Assembly (NCBI RefSeq): GCF_003053565.1
Contig: NZ_QAXS01000006.1
Coordinates: forward strand, 62,001-126,000
Length of the DNA stretch: 64,000 bases
Direction of reading: 5' to 3'
Source of the DNA: Halanaerobium saccharolyticum
GTDB taxonomy: Bacteria; Bacillota; Halanaerobiia; Halanaerobiales; Halanaerobiaceae
Shown: positions 26,715 through 36,606 of the stretch, piece by piece
Layout of the letters: each line of letters opens with the position of its first letter
Numbering within the stretch: the first letter of the stretch is position 1
Notes under the pieces: generated by a model
Databases searched by the model: none
The model's input: the letters and a program-made list of their open reading frames with translations, nothing else
What the model was told of the DNA's origin: nothing
Translations under genes and position numbers: made by a program

Positions 26715-27171
26715 ATTCTTCCAGATTATCTTTAATTACCTGTTCCCAGGCATGCATATTATCTAAGAGCCAGGCGGCTGAATCTTTTTCTCCCAGATGA
26801 TTATTAAATTCTACTTTTAATAATTCACTATTTTTTCTTTTTCCCAAAAACGAATTAACCCTCTCAATATTTTTAATATTATCTAAGGGGATAACCAGAT
26901 TTTTTTTAGGAAGCCACCTTAAAAAATGTAGCTCATCTGGTGTTAAAAGTAAGGAGCCATTCCCTCTAACCTGGGCCCTGCCAGCTGACTTCTGACCAAA
27001 AAAATTAACTTCCTTACTAAAAAAAATAATTCTGTCTTTATGGTAATTTGTAAATAGTTCTTCTGCCCTTTTTCTTTTAATAGATGCAATTATTTTGTGC
27101 ACTATATAATACAGGACAGCTAAGAGAACAGGGATTAGCAAAATAAATGTTTTCTGATTGAAAAACTGCAT
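26713..27171 (-). CDS. Membrane-anchored protein of unknown function, PH-like fold possible
   Basis: 152 residues. One N-terminal membrane segment (8-30) is followed by a basic stretch and about 110 soluble residues. The segment SLLLTPDELHFLRWLPKKNLVIPLDNIKNIERVNSFLGKR has the alternating pattern of bacterial PH/GRAM-like domains (a beta strand, then 'IPLDNIKNIE'). I do not recognise the family with certainty. It starts after GGGAGG and is followed by nothing on its strand. No role can be given. Confidence 0.6.
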   Translation of the reverse strand: MQFFNQKTFILLIPVLLAVLYYIVHKIIASIKRKRAEELFTNYHKDRIIFFSKEVNFFGQKSAGRAQVRGNGSLLLTPDELHFLRWLPKKNLVIPLDNIKNIERVNSFLGKRKNSELLKVEFNNHLGEKDSAAWLLDNMHAWEQVIKDNLEE

Positions 27172-27240
27172 AATTAACCTCCCTAAAGAGCTGATATTAA
27201 ATTAAATAAAAACATTTTTCTATAAATCAAGACAATAAAA

Positions 27241-28029
27241 TTAAAGCTCTCTGCTAACAGTGTTTTCTAAACTTCCAATTCCTTCAATTTCAATTGTTAT
27301 TTGGTCTCCGTCTCTTAAAAAAATCTTCTCTTCTCTCGCAAATCCAACTCCCTCCGGAGTACCTGTCAGAATAACTGTCCCCGGCAGCAGAGTCATATTA
27401 TGTGATAAATAACTGATCAGCTGTTCTACCTTAAAAATCATATCTGAGGTTTTCGACTCCTGCATAGTTTTTCCATTTAAAATTGATCTAATCTTTAAGT
27501 TGTTGGAATCCAGGTCAGTTTCAATCCAGGGTCCAAGCGGACAAAATGTATCAAACGATTTTCCCCGAGCCCACTGCTTATCCAGTTTTTTCTGACAGTC
27601 ACGAGCGCTGACATCATTAGCACAGCTGTAACCAAGTACATAATCTTCAACCTCAACAGTTTCAAGATTTTTGGCTTTTTTTGAAATTATAACTGCCAGT
27701 TCTGCTTCAAAATCAACCTCTTCTGGAGCCAGTTTTGGTAAAATAATATCTGCAGCTGGATCAGTAATACTGCTAGTTGCCTTTAGAAAAACCACCGGAC
27801 GCTCTGGAATTTCAGCCCCGGTTTCAACTGCATGCTGCCTGTAATTTAAACCAATTGCTATTATATTTGGCGGCTGAACTGGAGCCAGAAGTTTAAGCTG
27901 ATCAAGCTCTGCAACCTTTTTGCCTTGAGAAAACTCTGAAAAAACATCTCCTTCAAGCTCAAATACTGTCTCACCTTTTAAGATCCCTCTTTTAATTTCA
28001 TCATCTTTTTGATATCTAATAATTTTCAT
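27241..28029 (-). CDS. Fumarylacetoacetate hydrolase family protein
   Basis: 262 residues with the FAH fold: IAIGLNYRQHAVE, the metal-binding E-x-E in DFEAELAV, and the later Asp in CANDVSARD. The conserved LLPGTVILTGTPEGVGFARE lies near the C-terminus. Such enzymes cleave or hydrate acyl-pyruvates and 2-keto-diacids, or decarboxylate oxaloacetate; the substrate here is unknown. It is 28 bases downstream of the inositol-phosphatase-like gene, so co-transcription is likely. The ATG is preceded by AGGTGAG. Confidence 0.9.
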   Translation of the reverse strand: MKIIRYQKDDEIKRGILKGETVFELEGDVFSEFSQGKKVAELDQLKLLAPVQPPNIIAIGLNYRQHAVETGAEIPERPVVFLKATSSITDPAADIILPKLAPEEVDFEAELAVIISKKAKNLETVEVEDYVLGYSCANDVSARDCQKKLDKQWARGKSFDTFCPLGPWIETDLDSNNLKIRSILNGKTMQESKTSDMIFKVEQLISYLSHNMTLLPGTVILTGTPEGVGFAREEKIFLRDGDQITIEIEGIGSLENTVSREL

Positions 28030-28057
28030 TTGCTGCTCACCTACTCAATTCTATAGT

Positions 28058-28840
28058 TTATAGATAAATTTCTTCGATAATCCCTCTCAATTCTGCGACT
28101 AATTCTTTACTACCTGCAATCAAAAGCGGGGCGCCCTCAATTTCAGACTTATAAACTTCTCCTCCCGCCTCTCTGACCAACAATTCTCCTGCTGCAAAAT
28201 CCCATTCTTTAAGTTTGAATTCCCAGTAGGCATCAATTCGACCACTGGCCACCGAAATAAGATCAAAAGCAGCACTTCCGGAACGCCTGAGCCCTCTAAT
28301 ATTTTTTAAAATTTTATTTAGGGGCTCCAGATTATCAATTTTAGATTCCTTTTTATCATAGGGAAAACCGGTAGCAACAAGCGAATTATTTAAAGCAGTT
28401 TTATGAGAAATTTTAATTGCTGTCCCCGACTTATAGGCTCCCTTACCTTTAATTGCGGAATACACCTCATCAAGTTCTGGAATATAAATAACGCCCAGCA
28501 CAACTTCATTTTCATATTTTAAGGCAATAGAAACACAATAAATAGGATAGGAACTGGCATAATTATTGGTTCCATCCAGAGGATCAATCACCCAGGTATA
28601 TTTGCTTTTTTTATCTGCAAAATCACTTTCCTCACCCATGATATTATGTTCTGGATAGCTTTTTTCAATCTTGGCTCTGATCATATCTTCACTCAACAAA
28701 TCAATTTCTGTAACTAGATCAGTGAGTGTACTTTTAGTCTCAACCTTGAAGCTTTCTTTTTTTAACTTTTCCTTCTGCATCTTACCCACATTTATAGCCC
28801 ATTCCTTTGCGAGTACTGCTGCGTCTGCTAAATTTATCAA
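28058..28840 (-). CDS. Inositol monophosphatase family protein
   Basis: 260 residues. The Mg2+/Li+-binding motifs are GEESDF, WVIDPLDGTNNY and EWDFAAGELLVREAGG. Family members hydrolyse inositol-1-phosphate, fructose-1,6-bisphosphate, histidinol phosphate or PAP; this one cannot be assigned further. The start is a TTG at 28840 with GGAGG about 12 bases upstream. The N-terminal helix (LADAAVLAKEWAINVG) belongs to the family, so a start at the later Met is unlikely. It precedes the FAH-family gene. Confidence 0.88.
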   Translation of the reverse strand: MINLADAAVLAKEWAINVGKMQKEKLKKESFKVETKSTLTDLVTEIDLLSEDMIRAKIEKSYPEHNIMGEESDFADKKSKYTWVIDPLDGTNNYASSYPIYCVSIALKYENEVVLGVIYIPELDEVYSAIKGKGAYKSGTAIKISHKTALNNSLVATGFPYDKKESKIDNLEPLNKILKNIRGLRRSGSAAFDLISVASGRIDAYWEFKLKEWDFAAGELLVREAGGEVYKSEIEGAPLLIAGSKELVAELRGIIEEIYL

Positions 28841-28903
28841 ATTAAAAATACACCTCCAGGATTAGTCTTTATTCAACTTAATTCTATCAAAAACTTTCTC
28901 TGA

Positions 28904-29350
28904 TTACAATTTTAAAAGCATCTCATAATGAGGAATATCATCTTCCAAATATCTATCAGAAACAACTTCAAAGCCCAGACTCTTATAAAAGTCAAGAATG
29001 TACTCCTGAGCAGAGATCCTAACCACTTCTGTATCCATATTATTTTGAATAAAAGAAATTGCCTGCTGCATCTGCTTTAATCCCAGCCCCTGTCTTCTAA
29101 ATTCTTTTTTTACAAGCACTCGCCCAATTGAGACTTCCGGATAGGATAGGCCCGAAGGAATAATCCGCAAATAAGCGGCAATTTGATCCTGTTCCTGATA
29201 AAATAAATGAAAAGAATCCTGATCTTTATTGTCACACTCATGGTAGGGGCAATCCTGCTCAACGACAAAGACATTAATCCTGGCTTCAATTATTTTATAT
29301 AATTCCTGGTTTGTCAGTTCTTCAAATTTTTTTATATATAGCTCCATCAT
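28904..29350 (-). CDS. ElaA-like GNAT acetyltransferase
   Basis: 148 residues. INVFVVEQDCPYHECDNKD is the ElaA-group signature, and IGRVLVKKEFRRQGLGLKQM is the acetyl-CoA binding motif A of GNAT enzymes. The substrate of ElaA proteins is unknown. The gene begins ATGATG after AAAGGAG; the second ATG (29347) has the better spacing and may be the true start. It lies 33 bases before the GGDEF/EAL gene ends, reading the same way as its neighbours. Confidence 0.88.
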   Translation of the reverse strand: MMELYIKKFEELTNQELYKIIEARINVFVVEQDCPYHECDNKDQDSFHLFYQEQDQIAAYLRIIPSGLSYPEVSIGRVLVKKEFRRQGLGLKQMQQAISFIQNNMDTEVVRISAQEYILDFYKSLGFEVVSDRYLEDDIPHYEMLLKL

Positions 29351-29383
29351 CTACTCCTTTGACAATTAATAATCTGATTTCAA

Positions 29384-31510
29384 TTATTTACTGAAGTTTT
29401 TTTCTACAACTGCAGCTTTTTCTGCTCTGGAAAAATAATAGCCCTGATAATAATTACAGCTGTTTTCTCGTAAAAATTCTAATTCTTCCTCTGTCTCTAC
29501 TCCTTCAGCCACAACTTCCAGGCCCAAATTTCTGCCCATCATAATTATCGTTTTTACAATATTTAAGTTACTGCGGTTGTGGACAAATGACTTATCAATT
29601 TTTAGTTTGTCGAGGGCAAAGCGATTTAAATATTCAAGTGATGAATAACCGGTTCCAAAATCATCAATTGAAATTTTGACTCCCAGCTGCTTCAGCTTTC
29701 TTAAAACTTCTACAGTATATTCAATATCTTTAATTACTGTTCTTTCGGTTATCTCTAACTCTAAAAATTCTGCTTCCAGCTGATGTTTATTCAGCAGCTT
29801 TTCTATTTTTTGAACAAAATCATCCTGCTGAAACTGCTGGGGTGCAATATTTACTGACATGACTAGGTTTTGATAGCCTTTATTCTGCCAGCTTTTTAAC
29901 TGCTGCAGGGCTTCATTTAAAATCCAGTCACCCAGTCTTAAAATCATCCCTGTTTCTTCGGCCAGCGGAATAAACTCTGCCGGTGAAATTCTTCCCTCTT
30001 TGGGGTGCTGCCAGCGGATCAGAGCTTCTACTCCAATAACCCTATCAGTCTTAGTTTCCAGCTGGGGTTGATAAAAAAGCTGAAACTCATTATTGACCAG
30101 TGCTTTCCTCAACTTCCCCTCTAAATTTAAGCGGCCTGAAAGCTGGCCCAGCATCTTCTGGTTAAAAAATTTGATATTATTTTTTTCATCAACAAAATGA
30201 AGAGCAAGCCTTGACTTTCGAATCAGATCAGAACAGCTTTCTTCTTCCTGGTTAACCGCTATCCCAATTTTTATTTTTAAATAAACAAGATTATTGTTGA
30301 CCTCATAGGGTTCTGAAAGTTTAGTAATAATCTCTTCTGCATATTTTTGGATCTCCGCTTTATTTTTTGCTGAAGCAAAATAGAAAATAAACTCATCACT
30401 TTTCCGGGCAATTGTCATCTCTTCAGATAAGCTTTTGCTCAGCCGCTGATAAAGTTCCTGCAGAATTTCATTACCTTTTTGATAACCATAATTACTGTTA
30501 ACTAAAGTTAAATTATCTGTAATTAGGGTAAATAAATAAACATCACTGGCACTGTCTTTATTTTTCTTTAGAGTTTCCGAAAGATTGCTTTCTAAAAAGT
30601 TCAGATTGGGCAGACCGGTCAGGGGATCATTGTAAGTTAACTTTTTTATTCTACTCAGCATCTGATTAAAGCCGGAAGCAAGACTGCCAAACTCATCTTC
30701 ACTTTTTATATCAAGTTTAAAACTCAGCTGCCCGTTTTCTACTCTTTTAAAAGCTGAGACGATCTGCTGGATATTCTGGTTTATGTATTCTGAAATATCG
30801 AAAATAATTAAAAATATAATTAGAATAATTATAGCAAAAGTAATTAAAAGTAAATAAAATGTATCATCACGAATATTTTTAATTTTTGAAAGAATCCGCA
30901 GAACGATGCTGTAATAACTGCTCTGATAACCTCCAGATCCTACAAACATATCTGTGCCCTCAATCTGCTGCAGGTATCCATATTTTGTTTCAATCATTCC
31001 ATTGCTGGGATTAGTGTAGGGATAACTTAATCTACCGCTGCCATTATTTTCAATAAGGGAAATCATTTCTTTTAACAGGGCTCTATCCCTAACCTGAAGG
31101 TCAATTCTATTTTTCCCTTCAAAGGCAGGCGTCGGAGGCAGAGAAATTGTATTACCATCCAGGTCATAAATATAAAAATAAAGATCATCAATAGCTATAT
31201 CATCATTTAACTGGGCCATCATATTCCTCAACTCAGCTTCAGTTACAGTTTCTCCCTGCGCCTCTTTTTTCTGGAGCCGCATCTGATAGACTTCAGATAA
31301 AATTTCTGCTCTACTTTTAACCAGAGCTTCGTATTTATCAAACTTTCTTTCCAGTAATTCTGATTCCATTAAAGTCTGGTTTTCATCAGAAAGATAATCA
31401 AACTGATAAATAACAATTGCCAGCAGAATAATCATCGTCAGAATAAAGCTGAGTCCAATTCCCAGTAAAATTTTATTTTTGATAGATAAATTTTTAAGTA
31501 TTCTCATCAT
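29384..31510 (-). CDS. Cache-HAMP-GGDEF-EAL protein, probable c-di-GMP phosphodiesterase
   Basis: 708 residues. Two membrane segments (about 13-36 and 216-238) enclose an extracytoplasmic Cache-like sensor; a HAMP region (240-290), a GGDEF domain (295-450) and an EAL domain (460-705) follow. The GGDEF site reads RKSDEF (369-374), so both glycines are lost and cyclase activity is unlikely. The EAL motifs are intact: E495-A-L, ITERT, IDDFGTGYSSLEYL, KIDKSFV and VAEGVE. The protein should therefore degrade c-di-GMP under control of an external ligand. It begins ATGATG after AGGAG; the second ATG (31507) is better spaced. Confidence 0.92.
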   Translation of the reverse strand: MMRILKNLSIKNKILLGIGLSFILTMIILLAIVIYQFDYLSDENQTLMESELLERKFDKYEALVKSRAEILSEVYQMRLQKKEAQGETVTEAELRNMMAQLNDDIAIDDLYFYIYDLDGNTISLPPTPAFEGKNRIDLQVRDRALLKEMISLIENNGSGRLSYPYTNPSNGMIETKYGYLQQIEGTDMFVGSGGYQSSYYSIVLRILSKIKNIRDDTFYLLLITFAIIILIIFLIIFDISEYINQNIQQIVSAFKRVENGQLSFKLDIKSEDEFGSLASGFNQMLSRIKKLTYNDPLTGLPNLNFLESNLSETLKKNKDSASDVYLFTLITDNLTLVNSNYGYQKGNEILQELYQRLSKSLSEEMTIARKSDEFIFYFASAKNKAEIQKYAEEIITKLSEPYEVNNNLVYLKIKIGIAVNQEEESCSDLIRKSRLALHFVDEKNNIKFFNQKMLGQLSGRLNLEGKLRKALVNNEFQLFYQPQLETKTDRVIGVEALIRWQHPKEGRISPAEFIPLAEETGMILRLGDWILNEALQQLKSWQNKGYQNLVMSVNIAPQQFQQDDFVQKIEKLLNKHQLEAEFLELEITERTVIKDIEYTVEVLRKLKQLGVKISIDDFGTGYSSLEYLNRFALDKLKIDKSFVHNRSNLNIVKTIIMMGRNLGLEVVAEGVETEEELEFLRENSCNYYQGYYFSRAEKAAVVEKNFSK

Positions 31511-31646
31511 TAGCTCCTATTTATATTTTTGTGTGCTGATTAGAGAAATTTAAACCATATTATTAGTCTTTATTATAACAGAAATATCTAATTATATCTA
31601 TTTTTGCTGCCAATTTTACTAAATTCTGAATATTATTTCAAACAAT

Positions 31647-31678
31647 TAAAAAAAGAAAACAGCCACTACAGCTGTTTT
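31647..31678 (-). terminator. Terminator after the small membrane protein gene
   Basis: On the minus strand AAAACAGC pairs with GCTGTTTT around a 7-base loop and is followed by CTTTTTTT. Confidence 0.85.
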
Positions 31679-31680
31679 GA

Positions 31681-31965
31681 TTAATCTTTATTTTGATTTG
31701 AATTTTCCTGTTTCTTTTCTTTTACTGCTTTTGACATTGTTTTTTTGAGAGTTTTCATCATATCTTCTTCACTATCAACACCCATTACTATAATGTCAGG
31801 ACTGCCGCCGAAATAGTGATTAAATACCTCAAAGACTAAAATCCCGGTTAAAAGAGCAGCCAGAGCCAACTCCAAACCAAACTCAGTGTAAACAAGAGCA
31901 AAAGCTAGTGCAGATATAAAACCGATAACATATGACAGTTGATTTCTATGCTGGGTAATAAACAT
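31681..31965 (-). CDS. Small membrane protein of unknown function, possible ATT start upstream
   Basis: 94 residues from the first ATG. One long or two short membrane segments (about 10-45) are followed by a charged cytoplasmic tail (EEDMMKTLKKTMSKAVKEKKQE). I do not recognise the family. The ATG at 31965 has no ribosome binding site. In the same frame, 14 codons earlier, an ATT at 32007 lies 7 bases after AAAGGAG and would add MIKKKLAVLKDLLS, a plausible amphipathic start. No ATG, GTG or TTG exists in between, so translation may start at ATT. It is monocistronic with its own terminator. Confidence 0.6.
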   Translation of the reverse strand: MFITQHRNQLSYVIGFISALAFALVYTEFGLELALAALLTGILVFEVFNHYFGGSPDIIVMGVDSEEDMMKTLKKTMSKAVKEKKQENSNQNKD

Positions 31966-32072
31966 TGAGAGAAGGTCTTTTAGAACAGCTAATTTTTTCT
32001 TGATAATACCACTTCTCCTTTATATTAATTTCTTAAGATTACCTACATAATATCAGTCCTGTTAATGAATGT

Positions 32073-32103
32073 CAAAAGCTCAGTCTATGCTGTAAACTGA
32101 GCT
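32073..32103 (-). terminator. Terminator of the FLGPIH-family gene
   Basis: On the minus strand AGCTCAGT pairs with ACTGAGCT around an 11-base loop, followed by TTTTG. Confidence 0.65.
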
Positions 32104-32137
32104 CTTAAGTTATCTTAAATATGATTTACTGTCATTA

Positions 32138-32788
32138 TTATTTAACAAAAAAGATATCATTATAATAGTCACTTTCTATTTCTCTTTTGTGAGCAAGCTC
32201 AGGATTAAGATTTTCAGTAAAAACCTGCAGCCACTCAGCATAAAGCTGATGCATTAACTCCAGCTCAACCTCTGTCTGCTGCCAGAATTCCTGGTGCAGA
32301 CGGCTCTGATGTTTCCAGATTATCTTTCCATCTTCTTTTACTGCACCGGAAAGACGATCACAGGGCATTCTTTCCACAAAATGCTCATTTATTATTTCAA
32401 AAGCATCATTTAAATTAAACTCATCTACATCATCTCTTACTTTAGCTTTTTCGGCCAGTTCTTCTGCCTGCTCAGCATAAATGGATAATAATAACTCCTG
32501 ATCATTAAACTCATCCATTAATGCAGCAACTACTGCTGCTTCTCTACTCTGAGCACTGCTGATTGCTGCCTCAAGCCAGGGGTGAATATCACTACCGGCA
32601 ATTAATTCTACCAGCGGCTTATCCTCTTTTAACTCACCGTACTGATGGCGGTAAGGAAAAATTAAGTCATCTACTTTTTCTGCTGAATATTTCTGGCTGA
32701 ACTGATCAACAATCTCAGCCTCTCTTTCTTCAACAATCTGAATCTGATTATATAACCACATATGGATTGGACCTAAAAATGCACTCAT
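32138..32788 (-). CDS. Conserved protein of unknown function (FLGPIH family)
   Basis: 216 residues, soluble and predicted all-helical, rich in Glu, His and Gln. It starts MSAFLGPIHMWLYNQI, an opening I recall from uncharacterised clostridial proteins, and has a conserved-looking segment MPCDRLSG...IWKHQSRLHQEFW. Regularly spaced His and Glu residues would suit metal or heme binding in a helical bundle, but no known motif proves it. The ATG at 32788 follows AAAGGAG by 8 bases; a TTG two codons earlier is less likely. It is monocistronic. Confidence 0.7.
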   Translation of the reverse strand: MSAFLGPIHMWLYNQIQIVEEREAEIVDQFSQKYSAEKVDDLIFPYRHQYGELKEDKPLVELIAGSDIHPWLEAAISSAQSREAAVVAALMDEFNDQELLLSIYAEQAEELAEKAKVRDDVDEFNLNDAFEIINEHFVERMPCDRLSGAVKEDGKIIWKHQSRLHQEFWQQTEVELELMHQLYAEWLQVFTENLNPELAHKREIESDYYNDIFFVK

Positions 32789-32959
32789 TATCAAAACTCC
32801 TTTTTTATATACTTGATTATTCTTCTCAAGTTATTATAGCATTTTTGTAAGGGGCTTTATATGATTTGCATCACACTAGCATCCAATCACCACGTTTTAA
32901 ATAACCATTTTAATTCTAAAAAGAGATTTTCAGCCGCTGGCAAAATTAATTTTTCTCAG

Positions 32960-33832
32960 TTATCGAATAGTGATTCTATGAGTGCATTCAAATTCTTGAC
33001 CTGCTTTTAATTTTCTGATCCCTTCTTTTTCCTCTATTTTACCACTGCTGTCTACTGAATCAGCAATTCCCTGCCAGGGCTCAATACAGATAAATGGTGC
33101 CTCTGCTGACTGGGACCAGACTCCAAGGTAGGGAAAATCTTTAAATTCTACTTCTACTTCTCTGTCTGATTTTCTACTTTTTAAAGTTATTTTTTCTGAT
33201 TTTAAATTTTTAAATACTAAGGCATCATCTCTAAAGGTGTCAGGCTTAAGTTCTAAAATCTTAGAGTCAGTTAAAACTTTTTCAGTCTGGTGATTAAGCA
33301 GTCCAGATTCTAATAGATATTTATCCGCATTTTCTTTCTTCTCAAATTCTAAATAATAATCTTCCTTGCTTTCTCCCTCAGTCAGCGGCCAGTAAAATGC
33401 AGGGTGGGCTCCAACTGAAAAGTAAATTTCCTGATGATCCTGGTTAACCACTCTGTAAGAAATAGCAAGAGAATTACCTTTAATAGTATATTTAATTTCC
33501 AGTCTAAATCTGAAAGGATATTTTTCTAAAGTATCCTCGCTCTCCTCAACTGCATAAGTTAAGTGATTCCTGCTCTGCTCGACCAGCTCAAACTCCTTAT
33601 CCCTGGCAAAACCATGCTGAGTCATCTTATATTTTTGACCATCATAAAAATAGCGGTCATCTTTTAGACGGCCAACAATCGGAAATAAGACGGGAGCTCT
33701 TCTACCCCAGTAATCAGAATTTCCATGCCAGAGGTAGTTTTTATTATCCTTTTTTAAAATTAACTTCTGCAGCTGGGCTCCATCAGTATCAACTTCAATT
33801 TTTATTTCGTTATTTTCCAGTTTTGAAATCAT
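32960..33832 (-). CDS. Aldose 1-epimerase family protein (LacX-like)
   Basis: 290 residues from the ATG at 33832, which follows AGGAGGAG; the longer frame from 33853 starts upstream of that site. The fold is a galactose mutarotase-like beta sandwich: ISKLENNEIKIEVDTDGAQL, WHGNSDYWGRRAPVLFPIVG, the His in FSVGAHPAFYWPL, and WSQSAEAPFICIEPWQG. It interconverts anomers of a free or phosphorylated sugar. It is divergent from the cellobiose phosphorylase gene, but the substrate is not evident. Confidence 0.88.
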   Translation of the reverse strand: MISKLENNEIKIEVDTDGAQLQKLILKKDNKNYLWHGNSDYWGRRAPVLFPIVGRLKDDRYFYDGQKYKMTQHGFARDKEFELVEQSRNHLTYAVEESEDTLEKYPFRFRLEIKYTIKGNSLAISYRVVNQDHQEIYFSVGAHPAFYWPLTEGESKEDYYLEFEKKENADKYLLESGLLNHQTEKVLTDSKILELKPDTFRDDALVFKNLKSEKITLKSRKSDREVEVEFKDFPYLGVWSQSAEAPFICIEPWQGIADSVDSSGKIEEKEGIRKLKAGQEFECTHRITIR

Positions 33833-34025
33833 AAATAATCTCCTCCTGGTCATTTTTTTATATTTCTCAAATTATTAATCTCTATGTTTAGATTATATAA
33901 TAGATAAATTAATTTTAAAAGATATTACAGTTAATTTAAAACAGTATTTTTAGGCCCCGGAACTTAATTTATTCGTTAAAAAAAGAAGGATTTTTCTGCT
34001 TTAGCAAGAATATTATAAATAATGC

Positions 34026-34043
34026 TAAAACGATTTCGGTTTA
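34026..34043. promoter_or_regulatory. Operator-like inverted repeat before the cellobiose phosphorylase gene
   Basis: TAAAACGATTTCGGTTTA has 7-base arms with one mismatch around a 4-base centre. It lies 55 bases before the GTG start, just after a weak TATAAA (34014-34019). The AAACG/CGNTT arms recall LacI-family operators. No regulator gene is adjacent. Confidence 0.3.
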
Positions 34044-34097
34044 TGTTTAATTGTTGGCTTAAAGTTTTTTATCAGTCATTTAGAAAGGAGTTATATT

Positions 34098-36524
34098 GTG
34101 AAATATGGTTATTTTGATGATCAGAGTAAAGAATATGTAATTGAGAGACCGGACACTCCCTATCCCTGGATTAACTACCTTGGTTCTGAAGATTTTTTTA
34201 GCTTGATTTCGAATACTGGTGGAGGTTACAGTTTCTATAAAGATGCCAGTAAAAGGCGTCTAACTCGCTACCGCTACAATAATGTTCCTACTGACTTCGG
34301 CGGCAGATATTATTACATTTACGAAAATGGTGATTATTTTTCTCCTGCCTGGGCACCACAGAAATCTGAACTGGACAGCTATCAGTGCCGCCACGGGCTT
34401 GGTTATACAGTAATTGAATCAGAAAAAAATAATTTAAAAACAGAGATGAAATTTTTTGTTCCCAAAGGTGATAATGCGGAACTACACCAGATAAAAATTA
34501 AAAATCTGGCTGATTCCAGAAGAAAACTAAAACTATTTTCCTTCCTGGAATTCTGTCTCTATGATGCAGAAGATGATATGACTAATTTTCAGCGCAATTT
34601 TAATACTGGAGAAGTTGAGGTGGATGGATCCACAATCTATCATAAAACTGAATACAGAGAAAGAAGAAATCACTACACTTTTTATAATGTCAATCAGGAA
34701 ATTGCCGGTTTTGATACCGACCGCGAAAGCTTTCTAGGTTTATATAACAGCTTTGCTGAACCACAGGTATTAGAAGCTGGAAAATCTTCTGATTCTATTG
34801 CTCACGGCTGGTCTCCTATTGGATCTCATTCCCTGGAAATTGAACTGGAAGCCGGTGAAGAAGAAGAATTTATCTTCCAGCTTGGATATATTGAAAATGA
34901 TAATGATCAGAAGTGGGAAAAACCTGGCGTAATTAATAAAGAAAAGGCTAAAAAATTAATGACAAAGTATAATAGTTCAGCCAAAGTAGAAAAAGCCTTT
35001 GCAGAACTCAAAAATCACTGGGATATGCTTCTCTCTTCTTTCTCGATTGAGCATCCAGATTCTAAATTAGAAAGAATGGTCAACACCTGGAACCAGTATC
35101 AAAATATGGTCACCTATAATCTTGCCCGCTCTGCCTCCTATTTTGAATCAGGTATCAGCCGCGGAATTGGTTTTAGAGATTCTAACCAGGATCTGCTGGG
35201 TTCAGCTCACATGATTCCCGAGCGAGTAAAGCAGAGAATCAAAGATCTGGCAGCAACTCAGTTTGAAGACGGCAGTGCCTACCATCAGTATCAACCTTTA
35301 ACCAAAAAAGGTAACGATAAAATAGGCAGCGGCTTTAATGATGATCCCCTCTGGTTAATCTTTGCAGTGGCAGCATATATCAAAGAAACTGGAGACTATT
35401 CTATCCTGACGGAAGAAGTTCCTTTTAACAGTGGGAAAGATGCTGTTATTTTTGATCACCTGGAAGCTTCTTTTATGCATGTTGTCAATAATTTAGGTCC
35501 CCATAATTTACCTTTAATCGGTCATGCAGACTGGAATGACTGCTTAAACTTAAGTGCTTTTTCTGAAAAACCAGGAGAATCTTTTCAGACTGTAAGCAAC
35601 AAAGATAACAGTCCGGCTGAATCAGTTATGATTGCAGGAATGTTTTTAACCACAGGCCCAGATTTTATCCAGCTGGCCAAAAAAATGAACAAAGAAAAAC
35701 TGGCAGCCAAGGCAGAAGAAGCTCTTGCTGAAATGAAAGAAGCAGTAAATAAATATGGCCGTGATGATGATTGGTTCTTAAGAGCTTATGACTATTACAG
35801 TAATAAGGTTGGCTCAAAAGAAAATGAATACGCAGAAATATTTATTGAGCCTCAGGGTTTCTGCATTATGGGAGGAATTGGACTGGAAGATGGTTTTGCT
35901 GAAAAAACACTCACTTCAGTTAACCAGAGATTAAATTCTGACCACGGTCTAATGATTTTAAATCCAACAATCAAGGAATATCAGCTTAATTTGGGTGAAG
36001 TAAGTTCTTATCCACCGGGATATAAAGAAAATGGTGCAGTCTTCTGCCACAACAATCCCTGGATTATGATTGCCGAAACAATTGTTGGTAATGGAAAACG
36101 GGCTTTTGAATATTATAGTAAAATTGCTCCTGCTTACAGAGAAGAAATAAGTGAGCTGCACCGGACTGAGCCCTATGTTTATTCTCAGATGATTGCCGGA
36201 AAAGATGCAGCCACTTTTGGTGAGGCTAAAAACTCCTGGCTGACAGGAACAGCTGCCTGGAACTTTGTAGCTATAAGCCAGTGGATTTTAGGAATCAGAC
36301 CGGAGTTTGAAGGCCTAAAAATTGACCCCTGTATCCCAGCTGACTGGGATGGATTTAAAGTTCAGCGTAAATTTAGAGGTACTGAATTTGAGATTGAAAT
36401 TAGAAACTTTGATAATGTAAATAAGGGAGTTAAGAAAATTTTAGTTGATGGTAAGGAAATCGAAGGACAGACACTAAAAGATTTTACTAAAGATAAAGTT
36501 AAAGTTGAGGTTGAAATGGGATAG
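34098..36524 (+). CDS. Cellobiose phosphorylase, glycoside hydrolase family 94
   Basis: 808 residues, full length. The N-terminal beta-sandwich begins [20 protein letters not shown]. The (alpha/alpha)6 barrel carries [18 protein letters not shown] (351-368), HMIPERV, and the general acid D478 in [10 protein letters not shown]. These segments fit cellobiose phosphorylases better than chitobiose or cellodextrin enzymes. It splits cellobiose with phosphate into glucose-1-phosphate and glucose in the cytoplasm, saving one ATP. The start is GTG, 7 bases after AAAGGAG. It is monocistronic, with no cellobiose transporter in the window. Confidence 0.93.
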   Translation: MKYGYFDDQSKEYVIERPDTPYPWINYLGSEDFFSLISNTGGGYSFYKDASKRRLTRYRYNNVPTDFGGRYYYIYENGDYFSPAWAPQKSELDSYQCRHGLGYTVIESEKNNLKTEMKFFVPKGDNAELHQIKIKNLADSRRKLKLFSFLEFCLYDAEDDMTNFQRNFNTGEVEVDGSTIYHKTEYRERRNHYTFYNVNQEIAGFDTDRESFLGLYNSFAEPQVLEAGKSSDSIAHGWSPIGSHSLEIELEAGEEEEFIFQLGYIENDNDQKWEKPGVINKEKAKKLMTKYNSSAKVEKAFAELKNHWDMLLSSFSIEHPDSKLERMVNTWNQYQNMVTYNLARSASYFESGISRGIGFRDSNQDLLGSAHMIPERVKQRIKDLAATQFEDGSAYHQYQPLTKKGNDKIGSGFNDDPLWLIFAVAAYIKETGDYSILTEEVPFNSGKDAVIFDHLEASFMHVVNNLGPHNLPLIGHADWNDCLNLSAFSEKPGESFQTVSNKDNSPAESVMIAGMFLTTGPDFIQLAKKMNKEKLAAKAEEALAEMKEAVNKYGRDDDWFLRAYDYYSNKVGSKENEYAEIFIEPQGFCIMGGIGLEDGFAEKTLTSVNQRLNSDHGLMILNPTIKEYQLNLGEVSSYPPGYKENGAVFCHNNPWIMIAETIVGNGKRAFEYYSKIAPAYREEISELHRTEPYVYSQMIAGKDAATFGEAKNSWLTGTAAWNFVAISQWILGIRPEFEGLKIDPCIPADWDGFKVQRKFRGTEFEIEIRNFDNVNKGVKKILVDGKEIEGQTLKDFTKDKVKVEVEMG

Positions 36525-36543
36525 ATGAATAAAAATTAAGCAG

Positions 36544-36588
36544 AAAAAAAGCGGCCTGACTCTATTAAGAGTTTTAGCCGCTTTCTTA
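36544..36588. terminator. Bidirectional terminator
   Basis: AAAGCGGC pairs with GCCGCTTT, and inside it ACTCT with AGAGT. The minus strand has seven T after the stem, the plus strand a mixed T-rich tail. It lies between the phosphorylase and the opposing lipoprotein gene. Confidence 0.8.
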
Positions 36589-36606
36589 TTTAACTAATCA
36601 ATTATT

